DNA of 64,000 bases from Tanypteryx hageni (Eukaryota > Arthropoda > Insecta > Odonata > Petaluridae). Within the stretch, counting starts at the first letter, position 1; every line of letters begins with the position of its first letter. Shown here piece by piece: positions 1 through 10,174 of this stretch. The notes below the pieces were generated by a model, which was not told the DNA's origin, ran no database searches, and was given only the letters and a program-made list of their open reading frames with translations. The DNA is taken from the NCBI GenBank assembly GCA_028673005.1, contig CM054112.1, positions 190,003,144-190,067,143 on the forward strand. Reading direction: 5' to 3'. The position numbers and the translations under genes were made by a program.

Positions 1-223
1 ACAACAATGAACATTCACCTTGGTAATGCTGAATTGATGTGCAACTTAATGTAAAAAAAATCTATCTATTCAGAGTTATGTGATATTATGTAAATAAAAG
101 ATGAATCTTTACTTTTTTAAATGCTAATGTAGGAGGAAAGCATCATGTCATATCAAAGTAGATACAAAACTACTGAGAAAAATCCTTAATTTACAGCTAA
201 ATATATTTTATTTTTATTGCACT

Positions 224-440
224 GGTGGTGTAGTGGTTAGTGTGTTGGCTTACCATTACAATGTTCAATCCCTGCAAATGGAAGTTTTTCAAAAAACACT
301 ATCACCTGTGTCTGGCAGTGGACAGCAATACTGCCAGCATGGTACAGAGCTGAAAACAAATGATTTTGGCAGAGTGTATATCCAATACAGCTGTAGGAGT
401 GATTAGGTCAATTTGCTGCAATGTGGAAAGCAAGAGAGAA
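224..440 (+). repeat. tRNA-derived SINE (degenerate)
   Basis: GGTGGTGTAGTGGTTAG at about 225-241 is an A-box-like tRNA head, and GTTCAATCCC near 263 is a B-box-like motif at tRNA spacing. The tail runs into non-tRNA sequence with GACAGCAATACTGCCA. A retroposed element rather than a working tRNA, because the cloverleaf is broken. Confidence 0.5.
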
Positions 441-819
441 ACTACCACATTACAATTCCCTTATAATGATTATATGCTTGGACAATAAGAGTTCTCTCAA
501 GGTAAAACATTCTGGAGGTAAAATAGTCCCCAATTCAGATCGCCAGGACTGCCTTGAGGAAAACATTTGTGAAAAATAACTTACATATAGGTACTTAAAA
601 TGTAAAAGCCATGAGGAAGGCAGGAAAGCTAAAGAAGAATTCTCAGTAGTTTATTCTGGAGGAAATAGTGAGGCAAGAGGAGCAGTTCCAATGCTTAGGA
701 ATAATAGTACCAAATGATAGGTTGATGGCAATAAGGCTAAAAGCAGTTTCAGTTGACATGTTGACAATTCAGGGGGCCAACAGCTTAACGTCCCTTTCAA
801 AGGATGGAACGCTGACTTT

Positions 820-1100
820 GCATGGTCTCCTCAAACCACACAAACAGGGGTCTGGGCAACCTTGGAAAAAATCCTACTTTTGCAGGATTCGTGCCTGCTG
901 CCCTTTCGAGCAGCAGGCGAGTAGCAGCCAGCGTCCTAACCACTACGCCACCGGCGGGGGTGGCAGAGTGGCTCGAGTGTTGGCCTTCCATGCTGAGGCC
1001 TCAGGTTTGTTCCAGTTTATGGAGACTGTGCAATTCAGCATTCCATGCTTTGGAAGGGATGTTAAGGAGTTGGCCCTCTTGATGCTCTTCGTAAAGAGTA
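820..1100. repeat. Two tRNA-like SINE heads, head to head
   Basis: On the minus strand GGTGGCGTAGTGGTTAGGAC starts near 954 and runs left; on the plus strand GGTGGCAGAGTGGCTCGAGT starts near 959. Both look like tRNA A-box heads, meeting at about 955-959. The left unit contains a perfect 9-bp stem (893-901 with 910-918, 8-nt loop). An ATG-started frame at 668-1165 crossing both is an accident of these repeats. Confidence 0.45.
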
Positions 1101-1189
1101 GTCTAATGCCAGCACCAGGTTACCCTCCTCCCTTAAGAGTGTGCCTGGCATGTAAGGAGTTATGACTTTAATAATCCAAGAGGTTGATT

Positions 1190-2640
1190 ATCCAGGAATA
1201 CACACACATAGTTGGAGAAGGATAAGAACAAAATTTTGTTAGTCAATATGGACTCAGGAAAGAAATCGAGGAGAAGAAAAACTGGTCGAATTCTGCATTA
1301 ATAATGCTCTAGTAATGAGTAATAAATGGAACAAAAACCATAAATAAAGGCTTTATATGCGGAAAAGCCCAAGAGATAGAATGAGATGCTAAATAGAGCA
1401 CATCCTAGTAAAACGATAATTCAGGAACAGCATAAAAAATTAGCAGAAGCAGACATAGATTCAGATCACAGCCTTCTATTAGTTGATATAACTACAAAGC
1501 TAAAACAAATAAGGAAAACAAGAAGAGAAAGACAAAGGACTATGACAAACTGAAGGAAAGGCAGGATGCATGCAGCACAAAGTTGGAAGATTGTCCTTGA
1601 AACTTGGAAAACAAACCAAAAACCATGGATAAAAATGGGAGGAAATTAAAGCACTATGAATAAAGAGCTTGGATAACAAGAGAAGAAAACCATGGATCAC
1701 TAAAGAAATGCTTGAAATGGATGAGATGAGAAAGTGAAAAAGCATAAACAGTGAAGAAGGTAGAACTATAGACATATAAACAACTTGAGAAGAGTATTAT
1801 ACAATGCTAGAGAAAACTGTATTAAGGAAAAATATGTGGAAAAACAGCAGATGAAGAAATTAGGGCAGTGCGATATAATGAACACTAGGGCACTGGAATT
1901 AGAAGCCTCATGGAATTCGTAGTAAAGGAATTATGAATGCAGACAGGAAAATAGCTGCAAAACCAAAGGATGTAACACAGGTATGGAAAGAATATATTAA
2001 GGTACTATAGAATAAACAGGCAAGATCAGAGCAAATAGAACTGGAAGAAGAGGATGATGAAGAAGAAGACAACTTGGGACCAAATATTATGGAAAGCAAA
2101 GTATAAAATGCAACAGAGGAGCTGAAGAAAGGAAAAGCAACAGGCAGCGATGGGATATCGGCAGAGGTACTTAAAGTCATAGGACCAGAAGGATTAAAAT
2201 GATACCAAAATTAATAAAATTTATGACTCGGGAGAGTGGCCCCAGAATTTTCTGGATATAATATTGATTCCTCTAAAGAAGAAGCCAAAGGCAATGCAGT
2301 GTAAAGACCTCAGAAGTATACACTTACTGTCACATACTTAGAAGATCATCACAAGGATTCTTATTAAAAGCATAGAGAAAAAGGCCAAAGAAATACTAGG
2401 GGAAGATCAATTTAGTTTCAGTAAAGGGCAAGGAACCAGAAATGCTATCGGTGTTGTGAGAATCATATACAAAAGGGCAATAGAATATAGCCAAGATTGC
2501 TGCATATGCTTCATCGACTGGCAGAAGGCCTTCAATCCAGTAAATTGGGTAATGCTGATGGGGGGAATTAAAGGATACAGGTGTAGACTGGAAAGACAGG
2601 AGAATGATCAGGAATCTATGCATGAATCAAATTGAATTGA
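1190..2640 (+). pseudogene. RTE-like LINE, endonuclease to RT fragment
   Basis: Broken-frame translation gives endonuclease-like text early (EKLVEFCINNALVMSNKWNK near 1283) and reverse-transcriptase text at 2395-2640 (GEDQFSFSKGQGTRNAIGVV, then CFIDWQKAF). The same RT segment occurs in better condition at 36553-36807. Many stops and frameshifts; dead copy. Family assignment rests on the [14 protein letters not shown] motif seen in RTE/BovB-like elements. Confidence 0.75.
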
Positions 2641-3000
2641 AATTTATGTAACACTACCATTGATTTTCAACAGAGAGATCTCCAGTATTCAAAATCTGGT
2701 GAAGAGTCATTAAGAATTGGCTGAGTTATAGTGGTTCAAAAAGTATTATTGACAAAGAGATACACTAAGCAAATTATATTATAGGGTTTGTAAACACTAA
2801 AATTTTCATATCAGTGAAATTTTCAATGAAATATTAACAATTATATGCATGCCAATCATGTCTTTTACCCTGGAAACATTGAAAAAATGGAGGTTAAACA
2901 GACATTTTCAGAAATATACTAATGTGCTATTAATCATCACAATATAATATCAATTTTATAAATATTTTATAATATATTTTATAAATTTTCCTCCTGCAGA
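2641..3000. other. Unassigned AT-rich sequence
   Basis: It lies between two LINE fragments. I see no gene, repeat terminus or conserved motif. Confidence 0.4.
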
Positions 3001-3630
3001 AGAAAGGACTTAGAATCATGACTGACAAAGGTCATAGAGAACACTGTAATTCTCTCTTTCAGGAACATGAAATAATGACATTGCCTTCATTGACAATCCT
3101 GGAAGTAGCTTGCCATGTAAAGAGGGCCATTGATGCTTACAAGGCCAGAAAGGACATACATAACCACTTCACACGATACTATTGGCAATTAGACATCCCA
3201 AGGAATAGAATAAATAACCAAAACGAAAATTTGCATTTAAAAATATTCAAAAATTTTCCAAATAGAATTATAGAGTTCACCCTACTTAGTTCAATACTAA
3301 AGATTAAAATGTTTCTGATGCAGAGAGCATATTATAACATTAATGAGTTCCTTGATGATACTGTAAACAATATGTAAACCTGAATCTATGATTCTCATGT
3401 AGTTGCATGGTATTATCTACTTAATATAATACGGATAACATGTAAATTTACTGATATTATGCTCAGCCATATTTTCTTATATTGTTTTTAATTGTATTCT
3501 AAATTTTTTATTGTATTTTATTTCTTATAACTCTATTTTTTGTGTACATGTATCTATATCCTGACATGTCCTAATTATCCATAATTGGATCTAATGGACA
3601 AAAATTATTATAATAATAATAAATTATGTC
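3001..3630 (+). pseudogene. Jockey-like LINE, ORF2 C-terminus and 3' tail
   Basis: The open frame 3018-3377 (119 aa) carries EHEIMTLPSLTILEVACHVK, then KDIHNHFTR and a terminal AYYNINEFLDD, the layout of the C-terminal end of Jockey-type LINE ORF2 proteins (ILTLP..., HxxxTR, then a hairpin-rich end). The 3' UTR follows with GACATGTCC near 3563 and a TAATAA-repeat tail near 3608-3625. 5'-truncated, as usual for LINE insertions. Confidence 0.65.
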
Positions 3631-4503
3631 TTTGACATTCAATGAAATTTCCCTAGCTACAAAGACCAAATCAATTAAAAACATCAACTGAAGAGATCAC
3701 AATTTTTCTGAGAGACATATAATGTTTCCTAGCAAGAATGTCTTTGTTCTGCATTAGGTTAAGTAAGTTGATATTTAAGTTTACATGAGTATCTTAAATT
3801 CCTAATCTCTCTCCTAAACTTCACTTAATGTGCTATGTCAGAATATTACAAGCATGTAACTTAATTAGCCATTACGAAAAACTTTCTTTATAAAAAAATA
3901 CTAAGTAGTTGCAGCTATAATCAATAACCATTTGGCCTACAAGAGAACAAAACTGAAATCAAAGATATAAAACCAACTAAAAGAAGTTCACCACTTAAGC
4001 TAGAATGAATTATTCAAATAAAATTATCACACACATCATAAATTATTATCTGTATATCAGTAAGTAAAATATTGTAATGGTAATCATTTTCAAAATATCT
4101 CCAATTATTCTTAAATTATTCTATGCAAATGGTATCCTACTAGTTATTAATTATATAAAGCATGGAGTAGGCAGGGCCGCACCAGCCTATGGATGCATCG
4201 CACCTGGGCAGCAACACCTGAAGGGTGGCAACTCACTTAAAAAATCAATTACTACTACTTTTTCATATTCTAAAGCCATTGATTATGCTTCTAAGCTAGG
4301 GACAAAAAATTGGGGTGGTGGTACCAGTCTTCTATCCAACTAACCCCAATAACTCTTGAGGGCATAGGATCATTTTCATTCTTTGTCTCTAGTAAGCAGG
4401 GCCTGTCTCAGATAAGTGAACAGGCAGTCACTTGGAGCCTTAATTTTTAAGCTGCGCAATGTGTACTGTATAAATGCTTTGAAAATATATCATATTGTTT
4501 TTA
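3631..4503. other. Unassigned stretch with hAT-like GC-rich bits
   Basis: Mostly unassigned AT-rich DNA. CAGGGCCGCACCAGCC near 4172 and CAGGGCCTGTCTC near 4397 resemble the CAGGGCC start of hAT termini, but I found no partner end or target duplication. Confidence 0.3.
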
Positions 4504-4790
4504 TTTTCTCCATATATGAAGTATGGAGAAAGTACTGTTTTCATGAAAAAAATCAAATTCGAGATTTCAATGGAAATATATGTTATAAGGTCCCTTGAAC
4601 ATGTTTTGACTATTTTCTCAATGATGTCTGTGACCAGGATTTTGTGGGGGCTCTAACTCAAAAACTATTACTCAGATCAGCGTGAAATTTTATTTGACAT
4701 TTTTGTTAAAGAAAGATGTGTTGATATTGGTAAAAATCGGTCAACTGGAAGTGCGTGTTAACTCTTGTCACAATTGATTTTAGACAGCTG
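4504..4790 (+). repeat. Dispersed repeat B, copy 1 (truncated)
   Basis: Starts TTTTCTCCATAT, then GGAGAAAGTACTGTTTTCAT, and contains GCTCTAACTCAAAAACTATT and AAAAATCGGTCAACTGGAAG. The order and wording match the left half of the full copy at 32139-32806. Confidence 0.75.
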
Positions 4791-4984
4791 AAAACTGATT
4801 TTTAATAAAACACTGCAAAATGTACCAATGGAATAAGGACTAGAATAGTAAAAGCTGCTTTCTGAAGAAAGAAACTTATGCTAATGGAAAAAATAAAGGA
4901 AGATATGCATAAGAAATTGATAAAAATATGTATGGTATCTCTTGGGATGAGGCATAAAGATGAAAACTTGGAAAAATTACATAA

Positions 4985-5290
4985 AATACTTTAATATAAG
5001 CTTCAAATTCATTAAGAAGAATGCTGAAAATAAAATGGACAGCTAGGATGAAAAATGAGGAAATACTCAGAACAGAAGAATAGTGAATAAAAAAGAGGAA
5101 TGCGAACTGGGTCAGAAATTACCTGAGAAAAGAGAGGATGATTAAATATGTGCCAAAGGTAAAACTGGAAGGAAAAAGAGAAATGGAAATGGAGAATACT
5201 GCACCAGAAGTATGTGGAGAACCAGTTTATATCAATAATAATCATGGATCTGTCTAGGAAAATATTACCTATAATGATGATGAATGGAGC
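4985..5290 (+). repeat. RTE-like LINE, 3' end fragment
   Basis: Aligns by eye to 37390-37735: AGAATGCTGAAAATAAAATG, then GGTCAGAAATTACCTGAGAA, ATGTGGAGAACCAG and the CTGTCTA...ATGATGATGAATGG tail. Same strand as the fragment at 1190-2640, so both could be parts of one element split by later insertions and a deletion. Confidence 0.7.
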
Positions 5291-5946
5291 TTAATCTCAA
5301 ATGATTAGTACATCTTCTGATTAGTGTTTACAAAAACGATGATGGGAACACATGGGAATTTTATTTGATAGGCTCATTACTTGCAGAAATAAAAATTATT
5401 CATATAAAATAATAAACACCACAGAATTAACATTAAAATTTATGAATTTTGATATATATTTTTGAAACATTATATAAATTTAAACATATATTTAAATAAA
5501 TTTATATTTTTTATTTATATTAAAAACCAAATTATCCTGTAAGCTCCTCTCTCTCTAGGCGCATCAGTAATTATCATCACTGATTGATTGTCTTATTCTG
5601 GTTAGCACATGGAGCTGAAAATGTTTGTGACATAAGGTTTATTTAAGAATTACAGAATAGTTCACAGATTCAGCCATTCTTTAGCTTTTTGACATTCTTT
5701 AGGACATTCCCTTCTCATGCCGTCTGCACCGGGAATCCACATGATGAGGACCCTCTCCCCCATAGACTACAACTTTAATGTATAGAAAAGTAATAAGAAA
5801 AGCTTAATGATAAAGCAAAAACATAACATTACTCTTAAATAATTCACTAAGTAATCATAGAGTCAAGTTTCTCTCTGAAAACCAGAATGCTATTTAGGAT
5901 CAACTGTTAAAATGGGTCTAGGTAAGGCTATACTCAAGGTAAAAAT
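5291..5946. other. Unassigned AT-rich sequence
   Basis: Very A/T-rich near 5390-5530. No gene or repeat end recognised. Confidence 0.4.
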
Positions 5947-6490
5947 GTAGCAATAGCCCCATATTTGCAGAGGTTATGTTCCTGGCAAACATTGTGAATG
6001 AAAACCCAGTGTATATGTACTAAAAGTTGATGGAAAACAATGGGATTAAGGGAATGAACATTTTTCCTCTTCTCACACTTTTTTCAGCATTCATTTCACT
6101 TCCATTGTATTTTGGGGCCATAGTTCAATCGACGAATTTTTACATACATGCAAAAAGATAGTAGAAACTATCATTAATTACATACATACAAACATAGAGG
6201 GAGATATGATACCCAGATTATGGCATCATGTGGGCATCTTGCTCACCACTTCCCCAGTCATTCTTTGCATACATCAATACTTTTTCAGCATGTATGTAGT
6301 TTGTACTTGTTTTGTTGTCAAGAAGAAATTGTGGTGTTTCATGGGCTTTTATGAACAAGTAGTATGTTTTGAAGTCAGCAGGGGCAAAGTAATTTACCCA
6401 CCATAAACATTTAAAATTTCTATAATAATTTCTGCATGAATGTGTGAAGCTACAAACATAAAAACCTATGAAAATTGAGGGACTACTATA
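5947..6490. mobile_element. Tigger-like element remnant
   Basis: The left end ATAGCCCCATATTTGCAGAGG and the reverse complement of the right end TAGTCCCTCAATTTTCATAGG are roughly matching inverted ends next to TA. GGTTATGTTCCTGGC after the left end resembles the subterminal region of Tigger elements. No transposase is recognisable; the open frame 6206-6406 is unrecognised. Confidence 0.45.
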
Positions 6491-9400
6491 TTACATATAT
6501 TCAGTATTTAAACTTACCCTTTCAATTTAATAGAATGGAGATGCACCAAGGATACAACTACTATTTATGCTTTCAATCCTTATAAAATTTAATTTAATAT
6601 TAATGAATGATAGTCTTAAAACAAGGGAAAATGCTTTGTTCATTTTCCTTCTTTGTTTAAATAAAGAACTAGCTCATAATAAAAATTATGAGCTATATAA
6701 GTAAAGCTAATAAGTCTAAAGTTTCTACTTCAAAATAAAATACTTTCAAACAAAAATAATTCACACTTAAAAACATACAATCCTTAGAAACGGTTTAAAT
6801 TGAAATGTTCAAGGCTCTGTCCTACTTATAATGAAAAATGTTTTAAAGTTGAACATACCTAGCAAGACTATATTATTTGCTGATGATGCTACTTGTCATA
6901 TATGGCATATCTGGACAAAGTACAACAACAACAACACACCTTGACACTTTCCCTTGCGGGGTAAGTCATGCCATATGTCTGCCAATTACCAACCGATCAC
7001 CACATGCTTCCTCCACACACTTCTATCCTTGCACACTTCTTTTGCTTCACTTACACTCATACACTGAGTCACACATTTCCTTTTATTCCTCATACTTTTC
7101 ACGTCCAAATCTAGATAATCTTCTATCTTAGATGATGCTAAGTAGTGGAATTATAATACATTTAAATCTGCAACCATGGGGAGATGATAGATTTAGGGGG
7201 CCCTGCAGGTTCATCTATATATTATATTAAACAAATTATGAAGGGACCAAAAAATTATTTTGCAGGGTGACCACGGTGCTAAGTCGTGATTTTGTTCAAA
7301 TGAGCTTAAGATGAATAAGAGTAAGGCTCAGAATATTATATACTCCTTATGACAATTATCTGAAGTACATATATGATTGCACTAAACTTATAGTATTTAC
7401 AGCCTACCCTAAGTTTTCTTGGTATGACCATATTATAAGCAGGGTTAGAAATGGGTTTTCAGGACTAAGCATACGCTCTGGAATCCATGGAAGAGAGGTG
7501 GTGAGAACTGGGGGAAAAAACCTACCAGCCTTGTTGCAACTGGCCCCACATCATTAGCCCAACTACCCCTCGTTTCACCTGTCATTGTTAGTTAACCAGC
7601 CAATCGACCCTAATAACATTGATGTTCCTTCTGTTAGGTGAGCTAAAACTGAATGTTTTCAAATTGCAGGCTTACATTTCTTAAATAGACTGCATGATGC
7701 TACAAAAACTGCAGGTTAGGTTCAAATATGTTCTACATTCCTGGCTGATAATGAAAGCATTTTATTTGAACAATTAGTTCTTTGATGGACATTGTTTTCT
7801 AATGTAATCACTAAAATTTGTACATCTTTAGCTTTTATATTCCATATTTTTTAGTGACACCTATTGTATATGTATCTGGTTAATGGAGAAATAAACTATG
7901 ATTATGATTAAACTATACATGTACTTTGACTATCTCTTATGCTGGAACAGTACAAAGTCCAAATACCAGCACCTCTGTGACTTAGAAGTTGCTGGTTTTT
8001 GGATTTTTCCAGTATCTGAACAATTGTGTTATTATACTTTTTTGTACTCTTTTCATTTATATCAGCATATGCACTATGTACCTACTTATTATTAGTAATA
8101 ATAATTGTTATTATAACTTCTATCAATATGTTGATGGTATATCCTAATTATTCTCAGCATTTGTTATTTACTACCTTACCTTTTGACAACAAATACAACC
8201 TTATGTATTTTGGGTTTGCTCATTGAAATAAATAAATAAATATATACATATATTTATATGTATAGCATAACCATGAATTATCATAATGTTCATGTGGAGT
8301 AAGGAAAGCAAAAGATAATGTGAAAATATAGAAGAATGGTGTACAGCTTTTAAAATGTCTAGCTATTTGATAATTCTGGTTTTTGGACTTAGTTAGTACC
8401 ATAAATCACAACATAAGCCATTCACTGAGGGAGCGATAATAAACATCAAAACATAATTATATGTCTACACACCTATGCACACAAGATTACTTATATTTCC
8501 ATGCAAAAATGTTAGCTATAACTCAGAACACGCATTTAAATTTAACATTAATAGCTGGAATCAACTAGCTTTTAATTCATATTGAACGTGTGATGTCATG
8601 GCAATTCATTGGGCTCTAGAATGGAGCTTTTGGATCATAATTTTTAAGCACACATTTGCAATTAAATGTTCTGGAAAAGTTAATTTGATATCTTATGGAA
8701 TGAACTATTTTATTCATTAAAGAATTTAATGCAAGAATGAAGCAAATCTCAACTTTTTTATTGCCAGAACAAATAAATTTGAAGAAAACTTATTTATAAG
8801 GAATCATATTAGGCCATGTGATAGCTATGCATCTAATTACGTCCTAGCAATTGTGAGTTGAAGCTGACAAACTAAAAATAATGTTATTATCTATTGCTTA
8901 CCAATAATAATGCACCTCCAACATTTTAAACCTTAAAATACACAATCACAATAAGGAGTCTGAGTGGGAAATGAGAATGAGAATATAATAAAAGTCTAGT
9001 ATGTCTCATCATCAAAACAAATATACTGTAACAAGACTTAAGTAATACTTTTAATTAAAACAATATAATTTATAATGTAAGCTGATTTATGCTTTAAAAT
9101 ATTTTGCATTATTTGAATCAGTAATAATAACAAATGTAACACTGAAGGAAAAATCAAACATAATCCTCATAATTATAAATTCTGGACAAATTCACCAGTA
9201 TAAACTATTATATCAATAACCTAAAAACTCGAATACACCAAATTAAATAAAAATTACCTCTCCGGTCACCAATAATAAAACATCAATCTCGGGACTTAAT
9301 CAAAATTTTCTCCAACGTTGCTTTTATCTTTTTATTTTGACTGATATTACTTTCTCGGGTCCCTTTATATCACTTCAAATTTATTAATTTGGTATGATGT

Positions 9401-9539
9401 TCAACAGCTCTCAACTTTGTAAATTAATTATTCTAGATTTTTCATGCTAACTGTTCCCATTTTCTTCAAATTTTCATCTTCATAACTTAAAATAACACAT
9501 AAAGTATAACAATATATCACTTTTCGTAAAAGAGGAATA
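6491..9539. other. Intergenic, nothing recognised
   Basis: AT-rich sequence without a convincing gene. It has a simple AAAT/TATATA tract at 8224-8265 and a short imperfect hairpin at about 7956-8001 (TCCAAATACCAGCA against TGCTGGTTTTTGGA). The open frame 6877-7131 is a Thr/His/Ser-rich low-complexity frame. Confidence 0.45.
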
Positions 9540-10017
9540 ATAACTTGAATAAAACCGTTATAGTCGCCACTTTAGCAACGATTTTCTTGAAATCTCGCGC
9601 CTTGCTAAAGCCCAACGGAAATGGAACTCAGATACAAGTCAAATATTCGTAGTTATTAAACTAAACGTTAGAATGTCCTTAGTGTATCATTAAAAATAGG
9701 AAAAATCTTGAATAAATTATCTTCTATAATTTTACTGTTTTTATACATTAATAATTGCATTCATGATACATAAAAAGCATGTTTCAGCTAGCAGTCATGG
9801 CGTAGCTCAGTGTTTGTGTATATACAATATTGCGTTGGCTGTAAGAATTGTATGCAACTACAATCGCTTGTGAATAACTTGTTTTTAATTTATTCTTTTT
9901 AACATTTAGTGAAGCGTACTCCGGCATTTTCGGTGTCGTAGGTTACTTAAATCTTGCCTTTGCATGCGAGATGTTTAGTACTGAAGTTAGACCAAATACA
10001 TCCGTTTTTGTGTCACA
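9540..10017 (+). promoter_or_regulatory. Probable OGFOD1 promoter and 5' leader
   Basis: This stretch is richer in CpG than the sequence before it (for example TCTCGCGCC near 9594 and TTTCGGTGTCG near 9929) and holds no recognisable transposon. A TATA-like GTATATAC lies near 9818. The transcription start cannot be fixed from sequence; its place directly before the start codon is the main evidence. Confidence 0.45.
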
Positions 10018-10021
10018 ATGA
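9964..10021 (+). promoter_or_regulatory. Two upstream ORFs before the OGFOD1 start, one overlapping it
   Basis: ATG at 9964 opens a four-codon frame (MRDV, stop 9976-9978). ATG at 9971 opens a 16-codon frame whose stop TGA (10019-10021) overlaps the main ATG (10018-10020) as ATGA. The overlap is seen directly. It matters only if transcription starts upstream of 9964, which is not shown. Such overlaps can permit termination-reinitiation. Confidence 0.45.
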
Positions 10022-10174
10022 GTTTAAAGCGTAATAAGGAGTCTATTTCTAATGAAAATGATGTTAAGATTAAGAGAGTTGCCCCAGAAGTTTCACTGAA
10101 CAATCAACTTGTAGACGAGAATGTGAAATCAAAATTATTTGAAAGTTGGACGAGTGGGAAAGATTTAGTAATAG
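10018..10174 (+). CDS. OGFOD1: OGFOD1 exon 1 (start codon, residues 1-52)
   Basis: The ATG lies in CACAATGA with A at -3, a good animal start context. The exon encodes a basic N-terminus (MSLKRNKES..., KIKR) that may help nuclear entry, then [11 protein letters not shown]. It ends with one base of codon 53 before GTATGT at 10175. No upstream in-frame ATG gives a longer conserved N-terminus. Confidence 0.88.

Noticed and set aside
668..1165. A 165-codon open frame with Cys-rich segments
   Set aside because: It runs through two SINE heads and their hairpin; composition follows the repeats, with no conserved domain.
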